This document shows, piece by piece, positions 11,751 through 25,300 of a stretch of DNA of 64,000 nt. How positions within the stretch are numbered: the stretch's first letter is position 1; each line of letters begins with the position of its first letter. The DNA is from Tribonema minus (lineage: Eukaryota; Sar; Xanthophyceae; Tribonematales; Tribonemataceae): assembly GCA_017506865.1 (NCBI GenBank), contig JAFCMP010000268.1, forward strand, positions 186,001 through 250,000, given 5' to 3'. The position numbers and the translations under genes are program-made. The notes below the pieces were generated by a model. That model worked only from the letters and a program-made list of their open reading frames with translations, had not been told where the DNA came from and ran no database searches.

Positions 11751-13354
11751 ACTGCGCGCACGAGTACATGGACACACACCGTGGAGTTGTGTGTGGTAGG
11801 TATCCATCACAGACAGTTTCAGGGAGCCGCCAGCGCCAATGTGTATGTACCGAGCCATGCACGTGACGGTCAAACCCATTGCTCGACAATACAAGCTCTG
11901 TATTTTTTTGTAATGCATTTTTCGTCTGATGTTGTAATGCTTTTTGCTCGAATGTTGCTGGCTGTTCAGTATACACTGAAGAGTGCATTCGTATTTGCAA
12001 TGAGATGTAGAGACTCACCATCTTCAAAAAGTTGAATATTGAACAAGAGTGGTCGGTGCTACCTATTCTTTAAACAGCAGATGTTGCCAAGGGACATGAA
12101 TCGTCCACACAAGGCTGATCACCTGCTTGGAGTGATCCGCAATGGCAAGAAGAGCAAGCAACCAAGTGGGGGGAGGCACACTCGCTTTTGAAGTTGTGAA
12201 GTTGAGCAGTAATCTGTTTACAGGACGTTGGCATTTGAGAAGCATTTCAATCACGCATTCGTTCATGGGCATGTACAAAAGCAGATGCCTGTATGTAGAA
12301 ACACGGGGCCTCTCGGCCCACAGGAGGCCCACTGGCCAGCAAGGAGACGCCCCACCACCAGATCCCATGCAAGAGTGGTCCATTGTTCAAGTGCCAAGGC
12401 AGGTGACACCCCCACTTGTCACTGCTCAGCAAGCCCTAAGCATAGGGCACACGCAATGCTACCACAAACCCCCCCGGCTCCTAGCGGGTCGCATCGTTCC
12501 AGCGAGTTGCATAGGAGACGCTCAAACCAGTTGTCGTACCAAGGTCCTGAATGCGCTATGCTGGGCTGCGAGCATGCAAGAAGAAACTGGCAAGGATAGG
12601 CCTGGAGCACATCCAGAACACCCACATCAGCCAGCTGTCACTACCAAGCCCGAAACCACTGCCACTATGACGACCGCAGTGTGGAGTAGCAACGTGAAGG
12701 TCGTGTGAGCAGTGTGGCGTGTAGTCGCAACAAGTCAAGGGCGACAGCGCGTGAGCGCGCGGCCGCCTGCTGCGTGCGCAGCGACGCGTAGGCGCGTCGC
12801 ATGGGGGCAGCAACGCTTACGCGCGGAGCCGCCGAACTCCAAGGGAGGCAGCGCGAGAGCGCGCCGCCGCCTGCTGCATTTGCAGCGAGGCATAGGCGCG
12901 CCGCAAAGTGTGGGCAGCGACGCGACGCGTGCGCGCGCCGCCGCCTGCTGAATGCGCAGCGACGCGTGGGCGCGCCGTCGCGAAGAAGGCAGCGATGCGT
13001 GTGCGCGCTGCCGAAAAACTTTAAGGGTGGCGCAGCGGTGAGCGCATGAGCGCGCCGCCTGCGTTCATCCACTTTCTATCAAAAATGTTGTTTCCACTAC
13101 TTCTCACGTCCGTTCACGTGCGTTTCCATACTCAGGACTCGACCACTCGCAGTGGGGTCCTCTCGCAATCATGCATTCGCTGAGTACACACCTGGTTGAC
13201 GCAGGGTTGACAACTCGTGGGCATATACATTGCCCTTCTGCTGTCAGATCGGCGGACGATGTGCAGGCCTAGATTAAGGTCAGCGAGCACTAGCAGAACG
13301 TCCTGCTGCTGTTGTCCCGCGTACGAACGGCCTCGCAGTGCGACCCGGCTCCTG
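11751..13354. other. Intergenic region before the PPR gene
   Basis: No convincing exon was found. Open frames at 12142-12708 and nearby lack any family motif or codon bias. The right half holds the GC-rich repeat described separately. An in-frame ATG at 13217 could lengthen the PPR protein by 46 residues. Confidence 0.5.
12762..12980. repeat. GC-rich imperfect repeat with internal dyad symmetry
   Basis: Three units of about 40 bases at 12762-12800, 12861-12904 and 12934-12980 share GCCGCCTGCTG, a short loop, GCAGCGA and GCGTRGGCGCGCCG. Spacers are also rich in GCGCG. The CTGC/GCAG arms could form small hairpins. It lies a few hundred bases upstream of the PPR start, so a promoter role is possible but not shown. 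Confidence 0.65.
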
Positions 13355-16300
13355 ATGGCGGCGTGCATAGCGGCGCAACGCTGCCAGGCGCTTGCGCTGC
13401 CTCCCGGTCTGAACGTTGGTTCTTCCGCTCACTCCAGCGAGCCTGCACGTGTGCGCTGTGCCTTCCTGGGGCAAGCAACACGGTGCCCGGGGATGGTTCG
13501 ACCCAACAGCTTACGCACAGGGCAGGTGGATGTTGGCAGGGAGCAACGATACGCGGTGAGAAGCAGCGCTGCAGAGCGCCAGCAGCCGCGGAGACAGCGG
13601 CGTGGTGGCGCAGAAACACCGGCGCCGAGGCCCAACTACAGCTCCAACAATGGAAGCAGAGCTTACGGCACTGCGGCTGCATTCGCTTACGGACATGCAG
13701 GTCTGGAGGCTTCCGCATCTTCCAGTGCTGCCCTCAAGCTAGCCCTGAGGCAAGGGCAGGGCGGCGCTGCTCTATCAGCCTTGGAAGACATGCTCCGAGT
13801 GGGGCAGCACGTTGACATTAGCGCCTACGAAGCGGTCATCTCACTGTGCGTCGGCACCGGCGACTGGCGTGCCGCTTTGAAAGCTTTCGAGAGGTATCTG
13901 GAAGGCGTGCGCTCTGCAGGCGCGCTGCCGCCCCTAGCCACCTTCAGAACGCTCGTTCGGGGACTTCAAAAAGCCGGACAGGTGGACGCGGCGGCGGCCA
14001 TCCTGCACATCGCCTTACGCGGCGCTTCCAGCAGCAGCAGCAGCGGCGCCGCCGCCCCGAGTCTGCCGGTGGCAGACGAGCAGCTGTGCAGCGTGGTCCT
14101 CGATCTCTGCGCGGAGACCGGCCGCATGACACTGGCGGAGACCATCGTGGACGCCATGCACGACCGCGGCGTTCCCGCCGGCAACGTCACCCACTGCATC
14201 CTTGTCAAGGGGTACGGGCGGCAGCGGCGCGCGCACAGGGTCGACGCGGCGCTGCGCGGCATGCGGCGCGCGCGCGTCGCGCCGGACGTGGTGACGCTCA
14301 ACGCCGCCGTCGACGCGTACGTGCGCTGCGGCGAGCTGCGCCGCGCGGAGCAGGTCGTGCGCGCTATGGAGGCCTCAGTGCTCAGCAGCAGCGGCGGCGG
14401 TGGCGACAGCGGAGCCGTGGCGCCGAACACGCGCACCTACAACACCCTTATCAAGGGGCTCGGCAAGGCGGGCCGCCTGGATGAGGCGTTTGCGACACTG
14501 GAGGCGATGGCGGTGAGCGGCTGCGAGGCGGATTCCGTAACAGCCAACTCACTGATCGACGCATGTGTGCGCTGCGGCCAGCTGGACCGCGCGTACGCGC
14601 TGCTGCTGCGCTCGTTCTCTGTCGTCAGCGGCGGCAGCAGCAGCAGCAGCAGCAGCATCGATGTGAGCAGCAGTGGCAGCAGCAGCAGTGGGGGAGGTGC
14701 CAGTAGAGGCAGCATCGGCAGCAGCGGCAGCAGCAGCGGCAGCGGCAGCAGTAGCAGCGGTGGCGGTCTCAGCTTTGCCGGCGGCGCAGTGCCCTCCGTG
14801 CACGCCTTCACGGCGGTGCTCTCAGGGTTTGCGGACGCCGGCGACATGGCGCGCGCGCTGACCGTTCTCGAGCTCATGGAACGTTCCGGCGTAACCGCCA
14901 ATCTGGTCACGTACACGGCGCTGCTGGGCGCGTGCGTAAAGGCGGGAGCGCTGCCCGAGGCGCGGAGGCTGTTTGAGGGGTTGCGGGCGAAGGGGCAGAG
15001 GGACCCTGCGCTGCGGCCCAATACGATCACGTACAACACGCTGATTGTGGGGCTGTGTCGGCTGGCGGAGAGGGAGGAGGCGGACATGCGGCAGGAGTGG
15101 GGGGGCGAGGGGGGTGTTCAGGACAGGGCTGACAGGTGTGTGTACTTGTTGTGTACTGTACTGTACGGTGAACTCACATCTTCGTGCTGAAGAATAGCAG
15201 GTGCACGCACGTGTATTGATGCCTCAGTTGTGTTGTACACATGGGCGCGCTGATGAAGTCTAAGTGCATGCAAGTCTGTTGACGCCCAAATAGTCGCGTA
15301 CGGACAGGCAGGTGTGCATGTATGGCACTTGTAGTCATGTGCAGTTGATGATGTGGCTTCAGCAGCTGACTTTATTTCATGGCGGCAGCACATGCGCAGC
15401 ATTTAGCTCAGGCGGAGCGCCGCTGGCTAAAGTATGCGTCGAATGCGTGGCCCAGTTTGCGCAGAACGCGCTGTTCCGCTTCGGTTTCCATGGAGGTGGT
15501 TCGAATTCTTTGTGACATGGCTCTGGCAATGATGTGGTTCTCACCATCAGTGTCAAGCGGCATTCAATGCTGCGCAGAAGTTGCAGTTGCAGTGTGCTTT
15601 GCCATGTATGTGGAATGCGAATCAAGAAGGATTGCAGCGTGGTACAGGGCAGAGTCTACAGAACTGCTGAGTCCTGGTCACACCGAAATATAAGCAATGA
15701 TCAATTGGTGATCAGTTTACCCAGTGGTTTGTTGAAGCACCCAGGTTATCTTCCAGTTGAAGTTAGCTTCATGAGTTGAAGTTGGTGCTGTGGCTGACCT
15801 ATGGGGCCTGGCTTTTCGTGCAACTTGCCCCATTTCATAGTGCTTGTATGTCGATGCTGTCACAGCGCTCATATGGTCACGTTGCCGAGTGTGCCTATGA
15901 CTGTACACACCACAGCACTGTGGTGATGACAATATGGACAGCGTGTTTGCAACGCTCTTGGCAGTGCACAAGCACGTCGGTGACAACTGATTTTACCATT
16001 GGTAGAAGTAGCAGAGCATCAGGCTCATCACTCCCTTCCTACGCTGCTCGCACACAGCCCCCCTCAGTGGGGGTTCCATGCCTGGCCCCTGCTTGAGAGT
16101 GATCTGACCCCCTACTTCACCCTCAGGACGATGTGGTAGCGGTTTCATAATAAGAGCGGGTACTGCGTGCGTGTCAAGGGAGGAGGCCATACATACTGTG
16201 TGTAACCAGTACTACTGGTATTGTATGATATACAGCCCTAACGACAGCCTAGCCCTATGGACATGTGTATACACATGTAAGTGTACAGGCCGACCTGCAT

Positions 16301-18268
16301 GTCCATAGGCCTAGGCTTGTGCTGGCTGTGTGTATGTAGCATCAGTAGTATTGGTGCCAAACAGCTATGGCCATGTCACTTACACGCACGCACGACAGAC
16401 CCGCTCTTGGTATCGCCCCCCCCCCCCACCCCATACCGTCATGGATTAGTGCTCTTTGTGTTGTTGCCCACCACTTCGGTGCATCAGCAGACCCCATTCA
16501 AGCAGGTGACTCACTCACTCACTCACTCACTCACTGGTGTCCCAATGCGTCCTTAATTCTGCAGAGACATCATGGCGCCCGTGTGCGCCCTTCCGAGCGG
16601 CATACAGGAGGCACTCAAGCTGCTGCTAGACATGAAGCACAATGGCGTTGCGGCATCGGAGACGACTATTAACTCCATACTCGATGGAGTGGTGTCGCTC
16701 ACGCCGCCGCGCATGGCGGAGGCAGAGGCGATACGTCAGCTCATGACGCAATTGGGTACGTATTGCATGTATATATGCTCACATCACAAGTTCAAGATGG
16801 TGGATTTGAAGTGTATTTTGAGATGAATCAGCACTGCTCATGCTGTTGTTGTCGCAATGACTTTGTGATTTTAGGAGTTGCTCTTGCGCACTGAGGCTCG
16901 CAGATATCCTATGTAGTGAGGCGCTTGACTTTATGATCGAACACGTGCTCATGCCAGTGCCTTTGTACTGAATATGCACTCATCTTGTACTTTGAGCTGC
17001 AGTGTCTTGCCCAACATTCGCGCCACGCGATACGCATAGCATTGCACTATGATTACGGCGTTTGCTTTGCTCGCATGACCAAGTGCCCTGAGTGCCATTG
17101 CTGTTTGATCACTTGACCTGCCCGTTGGCCTGCTAGTCAACAGACATGACTTACCACACCAGCATGGAGATGCGACATGATTTGTGTTGATGGTCACCTC
17201 CACGTAACTGTACCAATTGTTTTTCTCTTGCGCGCAAGTGTCTATGATCATTGTCTCCCTCAACTCAAATCATGAACACATTCATCACATTCTGATTCAA
17301 GTCATCGCCTCGGTTCGCCATCACCTTGGTGAACAAGCTTTAGTAAACCCCCCTTCCCCCCCCCTCCCCCGCCCCTTTCTCTCTCTCACCCCCCAGGACT
17401 CATCCCCAACTCCGTCACCTACAGCATCATGATCAAGGGCTATGGGCGCGTGGGCAACCTAGAGGCCGCACGTGCTGCCTTCGGAGCACTGCTGCGCGAC
17501 CCCCGCGCGTGCCCCGATGTGGTAGCGCTCAACTCCTACCTGGACGCCTGCGTGCGCTGCGGTGACCTCCCCGCAGCGCTGTCTACGCTTGACGCCGCTG
17601 CGCAGAACCTTGCTGTCGGCAGCAGCGCCGCTGCCGCCAGCAGCAGCACCAGTGCCAGTAGCGGCGGCGCTGGCAGCGCTGGCAGCAGTGCCGCAAGCAA
17701 CAATGCTAGCAACAGCACTGGCAGCAGCAGCGCCGCCGGCAGCAGCGGCGCCAGCACTGGCAGCAGCAGCGGCGGCGCTGGAAGCAGCGGCGGCGTCGAT
17801 GCGGCGGTGCTGGCAGCGGCGCTCGACGTGCGGCCGAACACGGTATCGTACACGACAGTCGTGCTGGGGCTCGCGCGCAGCGCCAACGTCTACGCAGGCC
17901 GCAAGGCCATGGCGCTGTACTACGAGATGCGCGCACGCGGCGTGCCCCCCGACGCTGTGCTCGTAGACGTGCTGCTGCGCGCGTGCTGCAATGCGCGCGC
18001 ACGCGCGGGGGCGCTGTCGCCGCAGGACGGGCGACGCATTCTGGCGGATCTGCGTGCGCTGGGCTGGGATGAGGCAGTGCTCGCGGAGAAGGCGGAGATG
18101 CTGAGCGCTGTTGTGCCCGCGATTAGCGAGGTGTGGAAGGAGGGGGAGGAGGGGGGGGGAGGTGCTGATGAGCAGCAGCGGCAGGCGGCGCGCGAGCCGA
18201 CTGCGAGCTCCATGCTGTTTGACAAGTACGGGTGGAACCGCATTGAGAGCCGCTTCAAGCTTTTCTAG
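13355..18268 (+). CDS. Pentatricopeptide repeat (PPR) protein, P-class
   Basis: Helical-repeat RNA-binding protein, by family expected in plastid or mitochondrial RNA processing. Exons 13355-15135, 16565-16755 and 17397-18268 join in phases 2 and 1 and give 947 residues (993 if translation starts at 13217). The N-terminus MAACIAAQRCQALALPPG and the Arg-rich stretch after it look like an organelle transit peptide. About fifteen 35-residue repeats run from residue 153 to near the end; clear ones contain TYNTLIKGLGKAGRLDEA, VVTLNAAVDAYVRCGELRRA, LVTYTALLGACVKAGALPEA and SVTYSIMIKGYGRVGNLEAA. Low-complexity Ser/Gly or Ala/Ser/Gly insertions (about 14386-14410, 14625-14770, 17620-17805) separate some repeats. 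It ends FDKYGWNRIESRFKLF. No DYW or SMR domain is seen. Confidence 0.93.
16507..16537. repeat. CACT tetranucleotide microsatellite
   Basis: Tandem CACT units just upstream of the acceptor of PPR exon 2. No other feature was recognised in this intron (15136-16564) or in the next (16756-17396), which ends in a strong polypyrimidine tract. Confidence 0.8.
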
Positions 18269-19311
18269 GGGGCGTGTGGCGCCGCCCCGAGTTGAAGTCA
18301 ATTAGGCAGGGGGAGGCGGTTGGTGACTGCGGTCGGTATACATGCGGGGACGTTGGTTTTCTGGCGCGATCAGAGCACAGTGGGTGCTCTGTGCTAGCTC
18401 GGCCACTGCTCGAGCCCACCTAGGCAGTGGTTTTACAACACACGCAAACGCACTCAGACGCGCACACACAGGGGTCACAGCACATACAGATCAGTGAGGT
18501 TTGAGGGTGTTGTCAGTTTGTACAGGGTAGAGTTGCATCGATCGACAGACTTAGTTTATTGGCACATATTGCATAGGGACAGCGAGCAGTATTATTGACT
18601 TGCAGTGTGAGCACACACACATCAAGTAGTCTGTTGCCTGTGCAACGAAGATGCTTCATCAGTATTGGTCTGATGATAGCTTAGCTGCTTCATTATGACA
18701 ATGAACTCTTCCAACACCTGCCAATGTTCACTGATGTGAGGTTCATGCTTGGCGCATAGTTGCCTGCGCTTGTGCGCACTCGTTGTGCTGGCTAGGCAGT
18801 GATCACCATGGGCACGCCAGCAGTTGCGTATGATCCCTTCTCCGCTGTGATGCCACAATGCAAGGCCAGCTTGGCCAAAGTGTTTAGCAAAAAGGTCATG
18901 TGAGCATCAGGACATCCATGCGCGTGAACAATCAAGCCATTCTGCCGCATGTCACTGACTGCTCTTTTACAGAGCATGTAAAACAATAGTTCTTCAAAGC
19001 AGAAGTGCCTTGAGTGCCGACTCGACATGCAGTCGGTTTTGCATCGGCCCGATATACCGGCCATTCCGCCTCACTCACCAGTAATCTTGCGACCCCTCGA
19101 CTTCAGGCCCCCTCATTTATGGAACTTCCGGCAGAACTCACCAAATGCGTTGATTTGCAAACTGCTGGTTGACTCGACGTGTGTGTTGCAAGCAGAAGCG
19201 CGGACGCGCGTGGATAGAAGGACGGAGACAGTGGTGAGGGCCTTCGTCACGTAGCTGTTGCGCGCACGAGAGGCTGCTACACTTGCACAACGAACCCGTC
19301 ACTCTCCGAAG
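18269..19311. other. Intergenic region between the PPR and LNR receptor genes
   Basis: Presumed 3' flank of the PPR gene and 5' flank of the receptor gene. No coding or repeat structure that I can support. Confidence 0.5.
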
Positions 19312-22300
19312 ATGCGGTTGCCCTGGCTTCTCGCTGGCAGCGCTGCCATCGCACATGGCGCGCACTACATCCGCGATCAGGAAATCTGCCGACGGGAAAG
19401 CGCGTTGTGCGAGTCCACTTTCGAATGCAGCAGGTGCTCCAGAGCGGCTGCCGTAGCGATTAAAGCAGCGGGTGCCGGCAGGCGAAACGAAGACGTTGTG
19501 GCTACCTATACACGGCACTTCAGCGAGGCCACTGGCTGCGATGCATCGTCTGGAGTGCTGGGGTCGCTGGCTATATGCGTTGCACTCCATACTGCAGCTC
19601 TACAACTGGCTATAGAACCATCCAAATCACGCGCCTGCGCAGCCTTCGAGCCCGTCGCTGTGCTAGGCACAGGCACAGCCGCAGACGGCCTGTACACGCC
19701 AAGCAGCAGGGGACAGGTACGCTAGGAATGTATCAATGCTGTTATCTATAGTATCAGTTGCAAAGAGCCTTTGCAGTTTCATCGCGCGTAACGTGCGCAC
19801 AATCAGAGACGCTTCGACTCTCCGTTGTGTCTTGCCCGCCTAGGGCATGCCTATCACATCAGGTTCAGCAGCGCTCGCTTTGCCTAGGCTTTTTCTTCTT
19901 CCCTGAAGTCGGCCTATAGTGCAACCGTCTGATGTAGTTCCAGGGTGCAACCTCACTTGACAAACGTGGAGTCTCATCGGCTGCTTCCATGCAGCACTCT
20001 TACCAGGCGACATCAGTACGCTTATTGTGCTGCAAAGTTTCTGATTACGTATATGCAGTCACGATGATGTTTGAAAATATTGCTGCCACATGGTAGCTTT
20101 GCTGACACATCAACTGCTTGACCAAAGCCCAGGGTCCTTCTGCACATGCTCAATCACCGCAGCAGCATGGTAATTGTGGACACATTTCAGTTTTTTTGCC
20201 GGCATTTGAAATACCTGGCCATGTCCCTCCTGTGGAGATTTGTTACCTCTGGCCGGATTGAAGTATCAAGAACTCAACACAAATAAATTCAACACATACA
20301 CGTAAAGTCACTGAGAGTTTGATCTGATTGCCAGCAGTACAGTATGGCGCTTGCGTACCTCTGCACACTTCCAGTGCTGGCTCAGACTTGCTCTTTCGTC
20401 CTCGCCCTCTCAGAAATCCCAATTTTTCACAAACTCACCTGCTCTTGAGTTGAAAATGCAAATGCAATTGTTGGAAATCCGCCCCAAAGTGCTCCTGGTT
20501 TCAAAACATGGGTTCCTCAACATTTCTGACTGACCCCCCCTGCGACACCTGCCCCCCCCCCTCAGAGCTGGGTCAAACGCGTACTCCCGACCCCCCCGTC
20601 CCCCTCCTGTGGAGCGCTGCCGCTGGTCGGCGACGGCATCTGCGATTCCGACGCCAACACCCCCGAGTGCGGCTTTGACGGCGGCGACTGCTGCGCAGCA
20701 ACATGCACAGCCTGGGGGGAGGGGGGGGGCGACGACGAAACCCCCTCCTGCGAGCCCCTTCAGAGCGCTGGCTGCATAGAGCACGCCAGCGCTCAGTACG
20801 AGCTCGCCCTTGTGCGCGATGACCACCATCATGGAAGCAGCGCTCAGGCTTCGTTGTCGTCGTCATTCTGGCAGCTGGCCACGTGGACGCTGAGCACTGG
20901 GATGCCGAAGCGCCGTTCGCGTTACTGGCGCGCCGCTGCGACCAGCCCCCTCGGGGTCACGGAGGCCTGGCAGCAGTGCTCAGAGGAGGGGTGCGCGTCT
21001 TCGCCCGTAAATGTGTGGGTGGGGTGTTTGGGAGACAGGCCTGCGGAGCCGGAGGCAAAGGCGGCAAGGGTGCTCAAGAAGAAGAAGAAGGGGGGGAAAG
21101 ACGACGGCGGAGGTGGGGGCGGGGGAGGAGATGGGGGGGGCGGTGGGGGAGGGGGAGGAGGGGGGGGTGATGGGGCGGATGCGCCAACCGATGGACCCAC
21201 GGTGAGTGGTCATGGATGTGTGTTGGTATGGGTTGGTGATAGTCATGTGCTGGTGGCGCAAATGCTGCAGCTTGCGGAACTTGAAATTGAACGCAGACTG
21301 ATGTCGCATGTGCACTATGAAGTGCTTGGATAACATGTGCAGTGTCGAGAGTTCAAGTGTGCTAGTCGTAAACAACTCTGATTATGGCAGCCTCGCTTGA
21401 CATTATGGCTTAGAGCTGTGATAAACTTCAACTTTGACCTTTGGGGGGTGCACGCAGTGTGCTGTGAACACCTAGGAAATGGTTGTGCTACAGAAAGCAT
21501 AATTGGCAGTGGTTCAAGTGATGCACATCTATTTGAGTGACATTGCGTTCTTCAATGACCACTGTCATTGTGTGCCTCAAAGGGCGAACACTTTGCTCTG
21601 AGTTTGGGAGGCTCAGAGACAGTTGAAATGAAGCAGCGGCCATTGCCATTGACAAACTACTATATTTCCTTCGAGCCTGTACTGACAAGAATCTATTTTT
21701 TTGCAGCAGGCTAGGTGATGCGCGAGGCAGAGGCCCTCTCGTGCTTATGCGATTGGTCGTAGGGTCGCTTTGCCAAACCCTAACCTTGATTCAATCCCTA
21801 ATGATGGTACTGCCCTCACAGTACGGCCATACAGGGTAGCATGGTGGTCCTTTGCAAGGAAGAAAGTTGCCGGAAGCATACGCACGTACCGCACAGCTGC
21901 GCTCGTTACATCTGCCGTAACTGTCGTAACTGTTGGGACTGACTGACTGAATTTTGAAACTTGACACTTTGTAGCTCATGTGCAACTTGGAACATTCGTT
22001 GGCGACACATGCACTCAGTGGCTCTAGCTGTGTGCCAACACGCAGGAGCTTGGTATCAGATGCTAATGCTGCCTTCACATCAGTACTCGAACCACGGCAA
22101 AAAGCATTCACATGGTTGTCTGAGGAACCAAGACACACCACACCAGCCCTGGCTGCGAATCACTTTGACTCAAAGTGTCTTTGTTGTATGAGCAAATGCC
22201 TTGTCGTGCAGCTTGATGTACAATCTACATACATGCGTTGTTTCTTCAAGTACTTCAACTTTGACTTTCAAGGTGATTGCAATTGCAATCGAGGTGATCG

Positions 22301-25300
22301 TGAGTGCGACCAAGACTCAGGGGCTTTGGATAGCGACTACAGACTGCACTCCCTCTTGTCAACACTCAACAATCGCAGTAATGGCTGCCACTGCGGCAGG
22401 CAGCGTGTAACCCACAGCTAATTGAGATCAGCCAAAGCGCTCCAGACTTTTGGCTGTGGTCTTACACAGTTTTCATGGCATCGACCTTGGGTTAGGGTTA
22501 GGGTTAGGGCTTGTCTATATGCCGATGCTCAGCTAAACACTTCATGGTATGGTAGCATGGCGGTTGTCGCAGGGAATCCGTTTTTTTGGTTTTCTGATCT
22601 GTGTACTTAACCATGGCTCACATATCTCCACAAGCAGAACGAGAACATGCGCCAGTATGAGAATGCCCGCCAGTGTGCTTCAATGTCCCCGTGTAATGCC
22701 GCGCACTGAACCTGCTGTCGAAGAGCATACGCGCCAGTGCATGCACCAATAGTTACTCTACCTACCATACATACTAGCCATAAGTGTACTTCAGTGAGTG
22801 ACCCTGTGAGTGATGCTGATGCTGTGCACTGACGACCAGACACCTACGGCAGTAACAGTTTCCACTCTTACGTAGCAGTCATGATTGTACGTCTGTGAAT
22901 GACCCTGGGTGATGCTGATGCTGTGCACAGACAACCAGATACCGCACATTGGTAACCGCTTTCACCTTGCGTAGTAGCCATGATTGTATACATACGGAAC
23001 ACGTGGGACGTTTCCATACTGAACATCCATGCCTCGAACGTTTAAAAGCTTGCACACAGAAGTCTGTTTGCGTACTGTGGATATGGTGGCACTGTTTGAC
23101 TCGTGGCCAATGACTGCAGCAGCGGCGACCACGGGCATTTGTGGAAGGCATTCAATTTGACGGCTAACCACACCTTGTCACGTAGACCTCTACGGTCTTT
23201 TGATTCGTTTTTCATGCATACTGCATTGATTCTCGCTGAGGGCGCAAACAAGCTCATGAGTGTCCTTCTGTGAATGACCCTGTGTGGTGCTGATACTGTG
23301 CACTCACAACCAGACGCCGTATGTTGGTAACTGTGTCTACCTTACATGATAGCCATGACTCTACTTCAGTGAATGACCCTGGGTTATGCTAACGCTGTGC
23401 GCTGACGTTTAGCAACCTACAGTAGCAACAGCGTCCACCTCATACAGTAGCCATGATTACACTTCGGTGAATGACTCTGTGTTATCTGATGGTGTGCACT
23501 GACAACCAGGTACCGACGTTGGCAACGCCTGCGCCAACGCCGGCGCCCTCCAACGAGGGCGGAGGCAATGGCGGCGGTGGAGGCGACAACAATGGCAATG
23601 GAGAAGGCAAAAAGGACACGCCTGCGCCAACGGTAAATCCTGTCTACTTCAACTGTTTGCCTGTGACTTCAACAGTGTGACAGTCTAAGAGCCTGATAGC
23701 CTGACTTTGGCCCCCGTCTACGACCGTGAAGTATAGTATCTAGTCATGACCTGTGTTTCTTGTGCCCAATTTTTCTTTCTTGCGGATGTCAGTTGATGTC
23801 TTGTCCTGGTGTCGGGTGTCGCCTGCCTATGCGGTGTAGTAGTTGTGGCAGTGCTGCTGTCAAGTTACGGCACTTGTTTGTGGTCGCCCGCACCAGCATC
23901 GTCACTGTACGCCATCAAACGTCAGGCCCCTTGCTCCACTAACCAAGAAATAACTTGACCTTAATTTAAGCAACATTCATCATCTCTCGCTCTACTTGCA
24001 GGAGGCACCAGCGACACCAGCACCCACGCAGCCAGACAACGGGGGCAACGGTGGGGGCGGCGGCGGAGACGGCGGCCAGACGGAGCTGCCGACGCCAGCT
24101 GTGGTGGGTCAACTTCAAACAATTGAGCTTGTTCTTGATGTTGTAGATGCCTGTGGTGCGTCAACTTCAAATAAGCGCCAACTTCAAACAAGCGTCAATC
24201 TCAAACAAGCTTCAACCTCCAACAACCGAGTACCGCGCCGAATGTGGAAGCAGTGTGACGGCACTGCGACGCAACTGCCTTGAACGATCATGAAGCGGGC
24301 TAAGACAGGAATGTGCGGACGCCTGCTGCTCATGTCAACTCAAGCCAAGGAGCATGCGCCATCTGTCGTCACCTTATTTCAAAAGTTCTAAGTGCATCCC
24401 TACATACCATTCGTACGTGACACATGCTCTCTGCCACAAGGTGCACAAAATTGTTTGAGACGCAGCGGAACATGACTGGCATCACCATTGCGCAGTACCT
24501 TGCAAAAGCAGATGCTCTCCGTGCGAGCGCCGTGGTTACTACATACGACAACTCTACGCAGCAGCCTTGATTTCGGATAAGCTGAGCCTCAGCTGCACGC
24601 CATGCACATGATCAACTCCAACTTCAATCTGTACTTCAAATCTGTGATGCAGACGAAAGCCCCAGGCGACCCACCCAAAGATACGCCGGAGCCTGATGGC
24701 CCGGGCAAAGGCGACAAGGTGCGTCACCACTGACTCACCAGCCTTCACTTCAACTATAAGTTCAAGTACAAGTTCCTCAAAAGCGACAAAAGAGAGGGCG
24801 CTGGTTGAGCATGAACATTTATCTGGCTCCAGAAAGTAGTGATTCAACAAATTGGGATGCCTTGCCGCTCTCTTGTGGGGAGCTGCGGGCAGGCAGTAGG
24901 GATGTTGGAGTTGAAGTTGAGGTTGGTGCATGAGCACTGTCACGCCCGCCACAACGCGCCCCAGTGCAGTGTGCGCTGCATATCACTGTACGCTTCGCGT
25001 TGGTGCTTGCAAAGATGAGGCGTTGCCCATACTGCATAGCATTATGAGGGCTAGGATTAGGGTGAGGGTTTAGGTTAGGGTTCTAGGTCGGACCTACAAA
25101 GGCACGCGCATGGCGTAGCACTTGAAGTTAAATCCTTCAACTGCGGCCCAGAAGTAGGTAACACCAGCATAACCGGTGCTTGGCGATTTGACTCCCAGCA
25201 CACGCTGCGTGGACAGAACAGGCACGGCCCTAGGTCTTGCGCCGATACCGCCCCTCCCCCCCGCTGCTGTGCCAACAGACACCCGCTCCTACAGAGCCCG

